Assembly (NCBI GenBank): GCA_003141915.1
Contig: PLNY01000384.1
Coordinates: forward strand, 1 to 7,012
DNA: 7,012 nt
Origin: Anaerolineae bacterium
Lineage (GTDB): Bacteria > Chloroflexota > Anaerolineae > Anaerolineales > Villigracilaceae
Reading direction: 5' to 3'
This document shows, piece by piece, positions 6,118 to 7,012 of this stretch (positions within the stretch are counted from its first letter, which is position 1; each line of letters begins with the position of its first letter). A model generated the notes under the pieces. The model was not told the DNA's origin, searched no databases, and worked only from the letters and a program-made list of their open reading frames with translations. The position numbers were made by a program, and so were the translations under genes.

Positions 6118-7012
6118 ATGTCTTCCCTGTTTGAACTTCTTTTCAAAAAACCATTGTTCGTTGGAGCGGTTGCTCTCATTTTGGGGATCATCATTGGTAT
6201 TCCCATCGGCTGGAACACGGTGACGGTCGTTAACACAACGCCTGATGTTTTGCGGTTTGATTTGCAGGAAGATTATCTGCGAATGGCGATTGATTCCTTC
6301 GGCGTCAATCCGGACCCGAACCTGGCCGTCCAGCGCTGGAACAATCTCGGAGCCGCTGCCGCTCCCGCTTTTTCCGACATCCAGAAAAACCCCGGCAAGA
6401 TGAACCCGGCTGTTATCCGCGCGTACGGACAAGTCATTCAGACGGTTCTGACATCAACTTCTGCAAATACGGCAAAACCATCCGGCAGATTCCCGCTGGG
6501 CGCGATCATTTTGATGGTGGCTTTGGTGGTTCTGCTTGCCGTCGCTGTCGCGGCGTTTATCTTTTTGCGGCGTTTGCTTGGCAAGCGCTCCAGCGGCGAA
6601 GTCACGCCGACCATGCAGATGACCGAGATCAACCGTGAAGCCGAAAAGAATAAAACCGATTTCACAACCTTAGGAGTTGCGCCGCCTGTTACTCAAAACA
6701 TGACGACGTATGTTTTGGGCGACGATTTATATGATGAGTCGTTCAGCATTGACACACAAGGCGGCGACTTTTTGGGAGAATATGGCGTCGGCGTTTCGGA
6801 AATCATCGGTGTTGGTGACCCGAAGAAAGTCACTGCCCTCGAGATTTGGCTCTTCGATAAGAACGATATTAAAACAGCAACCAAAGTTTTGATGAGCGCT
6901 CATGCGTTTTCGGATGGAACGATCCGCGCGCGGCTGGAACCGAAGGGCGAGCTTGTGTTAGTCGAGCCGCAAAAGACGGTCATGCTCGAGACCGCGACTT
7001 TGCAATTACTTG
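6118..7012 (+). CDS. Uncharacterised two-membrane-segment protein (3' end outside window)
   Basis: The frame is open from the ATG to the window edge, 298 codons with no stop. I do not recognise a named family. A short N-terminus with KK (10-11) precedes a hydrophobic segment at about 12-32. A polar stretch of about 95 residues follows (33-127), containing LQEDYLRMAIDSFGV and WNNLGAAAAPAF, apparently helical. A second hydrophobic segment at about 128-150 is followed by RRLLGKR. The positive-inside rule puts the 33-127 part outside and the C-terminal part in the cytoplasm. After a polar linker (about 158-193), residues 194-298 look like a beta-rich domain (YVLGDDLYDESFSI, GDFLGEYGVGVSEIIG, ALEIWLFDKNDIKTATKVLM). 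From memory, similar domains occur in hypothetical proteins of Anaerolineae. It has its own promoter and ribosome binding site, so it need not be linked to topA in function. Confidence 0.85.
   Translation, partial: MSSLFELLFKKPLFVGAVALILGIIIGIPIGWNTVTVVNTTPDVLRFDLQEDYLRMAIDSFGVNPDPNLAVQRWNNLGAAAAPAFSDIQKNPGKMNPAVIRAYGQVIQTVLTSTSANTAKPSGRFPLGAIILMVALVVLLAVAVAAFIFLRRLLGKRSSGEVTPTMQMTEINREAEKNKTDFTTLGVAPPVTQNMTTYVLGDDLYDESFSIDTQGGDFLGEYGVGVSEIIGVGDPKKVTALEIWLFDKNDIKTATKVLMSAHAFSDGTIRARLEPKGELVLVEPQKTVMLETATLQLL

Larger units (their letters stand above)
6052..6119 (+). repeat. 8-bp inverted repeat bracketing the promoter and start codon of the last gene
   Basis: ATGGATGG (6052-6059), just after the topA stop, and CCATCCAT (6112-6119), which includes the first two bases of the downstream ATG, are exact reverse complements with 52 bases between them. 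In RNA reading through from topA they could pair and cover the start codon. RNA begun at the internal promoter would lack the left arm. It may be coincidence. Confidence 0.35.

Overview
The window reads as ordinary chromosomal sequence of a moderately GC-balanced bacterium. It is most likely a member of the Chloroflexota (Anaerolineae-like). This placement is an inference from three things: a DUF5679-like zinc domain fused to the front of topoisomerase I, the rpsP-khpA-rimM order, and the style of the final two-membrane-segment protein. No search was run. All eight genes lie on the + strand.

Layout. Positions 1-114 are the last 37 codons of a sensor histidine kinase. A 118-base gap with a candidate extended -10 promoter leads into a tightly spaced string of six genes: rpsP (ribosomal protein S16), a KH-domain RNA-binding protein (KhpA type), rimM (30S maturation), dprA (ssDNA/RecA loader), a mannose-1-phosphate guanylyltransferase, and topA (topoisomerase I). 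The gaps are 70 bases, a 1-base overlap, 55, 12 and 21 bases, so much of the block could be co-transcribed. After topA, a 67-base gap holds the best-looking promoter of the window and a good Shine-Dalgarno site. These serve an uncharacterised membrane protein that runs off the right end.

How the genes fit together. S16, KhpA and RimM form a ribosome-assembly/RNA-binding module. DprA and TopA form a DNA-handling pair that is also adjacent in Bacillus subtilis. The arrangement looks like a condensed version of the B. subtilis rpsP...dprA-topA region: trmD, rplS and the genes that follow are absent, and a sugar-nucleotide gene sits between dprA and topA.

Non-coding structure is concentrated in the gaps and gene starts. 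There is a REP-like C/G-rich nested palindrome between rpsP and khpA, a perfect 10-bp hairpin in the first codons of rimM, a GGGAATC repeat/hairpin between rimM and dprA, and an inverted repeat bracketing the promoter and start codon of the last gene. I saw no CRISPR, tRNA, rRNA, insertion sequence or defence system. The least explained items are the terminal membrane protein and the modified zinc-binding ends of TopA.
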